NCBI GenBank assembly: GCA_017958935.1
Contig: JAGDBR010000160.1
Coordinates: 1 to 6,634, forward strand
Reading direction: 5' to 3'
From: Lachnospiraceae bacterium
GTDB taxonomy: Bacteria > Bacillota_A > Clostridia > Lachnospirales > Lachnospiraceae
DNA length: 6,634 nt
The notes under the pieces are model-generated. The model ran no database searches and was not told where the DNA came from. It was given only the letters and a program-made list of their open reading frames with translations. Of this stretch, positions 5,246 to 6,634 are shown in pieces. The stretch's first letter is position 1, and the number at the start of each line of letters is the position of its first letter. Made by a program: the position numbers and the translations under genes.

Positions 5246-6634
5246 ATGAAAGCGAAAACCTTGGGCGCTGCAGCGGTCCTGGCGGCGCTCCTGCTGGCCT
5301 TGACGGGCTGTGTGAACGGACGGTCCACCGAGATCGAGACGCCGGCACCTTCCGTGGAAACGAAAGCGCCGTCTTCGTCCGAGACGCAGACGGAGACCGA
5401 AGCGCCGACAGAGAGCCCTTCCGAGACCGAGGTCCCGACGGAAGCGCCGGATCCGTCGACAGAGCGGCCGCGCGCCGAGATCCTGGACGCGCTGCACGCG
5501 CATTACGAGCGTCTGGTGATCGTGACGAACACGACGACGCTGAACGTGCGCCGCGCGCCGACGACGGATGCCCCGGCGATCGGCTTCCTGAACGAACTCG
5601 GCGGCGCCGACGACCTCGGCGACTGCGATACGCCGGGCTGGCTCCACGTCAGGAGCGGTCAGCTCGACGGCTACGTCTCGGCCGGGTTCGTGACGCAGGG
5701 AGAAGCCGCCTATGAAAAGGCCGCCGACGCGGCGGAGGAACGGATCCGCGTGACCCTGGACAAAGTGAACCTGCGCGCCGCGCCTTCGACCGAAGCCGAC
5801 ATCCTCGATGTCGTCCTGAAAGGCGCCGTCTACAACATCCTGTCGGAGCAGGAAGGCTTCTTCGAAGTGCCGTTCCTGACGCGGACGGCTTTCATTTCGG
5901 AGACCTGTGTGGAAAAGGGCTGGTTCCTCAAGGAAGCGACGCCGGTCGACGCGCCGCCGGAAGAATCGGCGCCGCCGACGAGCAGAACGCCGCGGCCGAC
6001 CGAACCGGAAGCATCCGAACAGGAAACGCCGCCCGCCCAGACGCCGGAACCTTCGGCGCAGGATACGGTCTCGAACGGACACGTCGTCTGCATCGACGCG
6101 GGGCACCAGGCCTACGGCATCCCCGAAAAGGAACCGAACGGGCCCGGGTCCGACGTCATGAAGGCGAAGCTCACGACCGGCACCTCGGGGTGCGTCACGC
6201 ACATCGCCGAGCACGTCGTGAACCTGCAGGTCGCGCTGAAGCTCAGGGACGTGCTGGAAGCGCGCGGCTACAGGGTCGTCATGATCAGGACGACCGAAGA
6301 CTGTCCGCTCTCGAACGCGGAGCGCGCCGTCGTGTCGAACGAATCGGGCGCGGAGATCTTCTTACGGCTGCACTGCAACGGCGTTGACGACCAGAACACG
6401 ACCGGCATCATCAATTACGCGCCGAAGGAAGGCAATCCCTACCTGGATCCTTCCGTCGGTCAGAAGAGCATCGATCTTGCAAGGATCGAGGCGGAAGCGA
6501 TCTGCGCCGTGACGGGCGCGAAGAACCTTGGCGTACTGAAGGACAATACGATGACCGGCATCAACTGGTCGAAGGTCCCGGTCGCGATCATTGAGATGGG
6601 CTTCATGTCGAATCCGGACGAAGACCGGAAGCTC
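5246..6634 (+). CDS. Lipoprotein N-acetylmuramoyl-L-alanine amidase with two SH3-like domains, 3' truncated
   Basis: The frame runs open from ATG 5246 to the window edge (463 residues); only a short C-terminal piece should be missing. Residues 1-22 form a lipoprotein signal with lipobox LTGC, so Cys22 should be lipidated and the protein held on the outer face of the membrane. Then come a Thr/Glu/Ser/Pro linker (about 29-75), a bacterial SH3 domain (about 90-150, TLNVRRAPTTDAP, GWLHV, GYVSAGFV), a second, more degenerate SH3-like domain (about 166-222, VNLRAAPSTEADI), a second Pro/Glu-rich linker (232-272), and an Amidase_3 domain from 279. Predicted zinc ligands are His287 (DAGHQ), Glu322 (before HVVNLQVALKL) and His376 (LRLHCNG), with catalytic Glu450 in IIEMGFMSN. 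It should cut the bond between N-acetylmuramic acid and L-alanine in peptidoglycan. The SH3 domains probably bind the wall. Confidence 0.92.
   Translation, partial: MKAKTLGAAAVLAALLLALTGCVNGRSTEIETPAPSVETKAPSSSETQTETEAPTESPSETEVPTEAPDPSTERPRAEILDALHAHYERLVIVTNTTTLNVRRAPTTDAPAIGFLNELGGADDLGDCDTPGWLHVRSGQLDGYVSAGFVTQGEAAYEKAADAAEERIRVTLDKVNLRAAPSTEADILDVVLKGAVYNILSEQEGFFEVPFLTRTAFISETCVEKGWFLKEATPVDAPPEESAPPTSRTPRPTEPEASEQETPPAQTPEPSAQDTVSNGHVVCIDAGHQAYGIPEKEPNGPGSDVMKAKLTTGTSGCVTHIAEHVVNLQVALKLRDVLEARGYRVVMIRTTEDCPLSNAERAVVSNESGAEIFLRLHCNGVDDQNTTGIINYAPKEGNPYLDPSVGQKSIDLARIEAEAICAVTGAKNLGVLKDNTMTGINWSKVPVAIIEMGFMSNPDEDRKL

Noticed and set aside
5330..5464. Repetitive GA/CG-rich stretch that could be taken for a DNA repeat
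   Set aside because: It encodes the first Thr/Glu/Ser/Pro linker of the lipoprotein. The repetition is at amino-acid composition level and there is no fixed repeat unit, so it is neither a CRISPR nor a tandem-repeat array.
5099..6214. Arginine-rich minus-strand open frame opposite the amidase
   Set aside because: The Arg-rich runs are the reverse complement of the Pro/Thr/Glu/Ser linkers and Ala/Gly-rich parts of the amidase; no start context or domain supports it.

Overview
This window is a GC-rich bacterial segment with all genes on the plus strand. It most likely comes from an uncultured or less-studied member of the Clostridia (Lachnospiraceae-like, gut or rumen). This rests on a DUF2804 protein, a ferredoxin-tailed aldo/keto reductase of the anaerobe type, strong GGAG-type ribosome binding sites, and a Gram-positive lipoprotein amidase with SH3 domains and a Pro/Thr/Glu/Ser linker. 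The lineage is an inference from gene content; no marker gene is present.

Layout. Bases 1-351 are the C-terminal end of a DUF2804 gene that begins outside the window. Bases 352-459 are the only clear promoter region: an extended -10 promoter with an imperfect inverted repeat between its elements, then a leader and a strong ribosome binding site. From 460 a tightly packed series of seven genes runs to the window end. They are an aldo/keto reductase with two 4Fe-4S motifs (460-1581), an eight-helix membrane protein resembling YhhN/TMEM86 lysoplasmalogenases (1581-2318), an AEC-family transporter (2303-3241), a 40-residue membrane peptide (3299-3421), an inositol-monophosphatase-family phosphatase (about 3439-4260), a tandem-GNAT acetyltransferase (4267-5232), and a lipoprotein N-acetylmuramoyl-L-alanine amidase cut by the window end (5246 onward). 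Junctions are overlaps or short gaps (1 bp overlap, 16 bp overlap, 57 bp gap, 4 bp overlap or 17 bp gap, 6 bp gap, 13 bp gap), so they look like one transcription unit, possibly with a second promoter near 3284.

How the genes may work together. No single pathway is evident. The most coherent pair is the first two: a lysoplasmalogenase would release a fatty aldehyde, and an aldo/keto reductase could reduce one. The transporter, phosphatase and acetyltransferase have no substrate that can be read from sequence, and the amidase acts in cell-wall turnover at the outer membrane face.

I see no mobile element, tRNA, rRNA, CRISPR array, toxin-antitoxin pair or defence system. The window looks like an ordinary chromosomal operon. 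The points worth checking are the aldehyde hypothesis, the small coupled membrane peptide, the promoter inverted repeat, and the in-frame stop/start junction between the phosphatase and the acetyltransferase.
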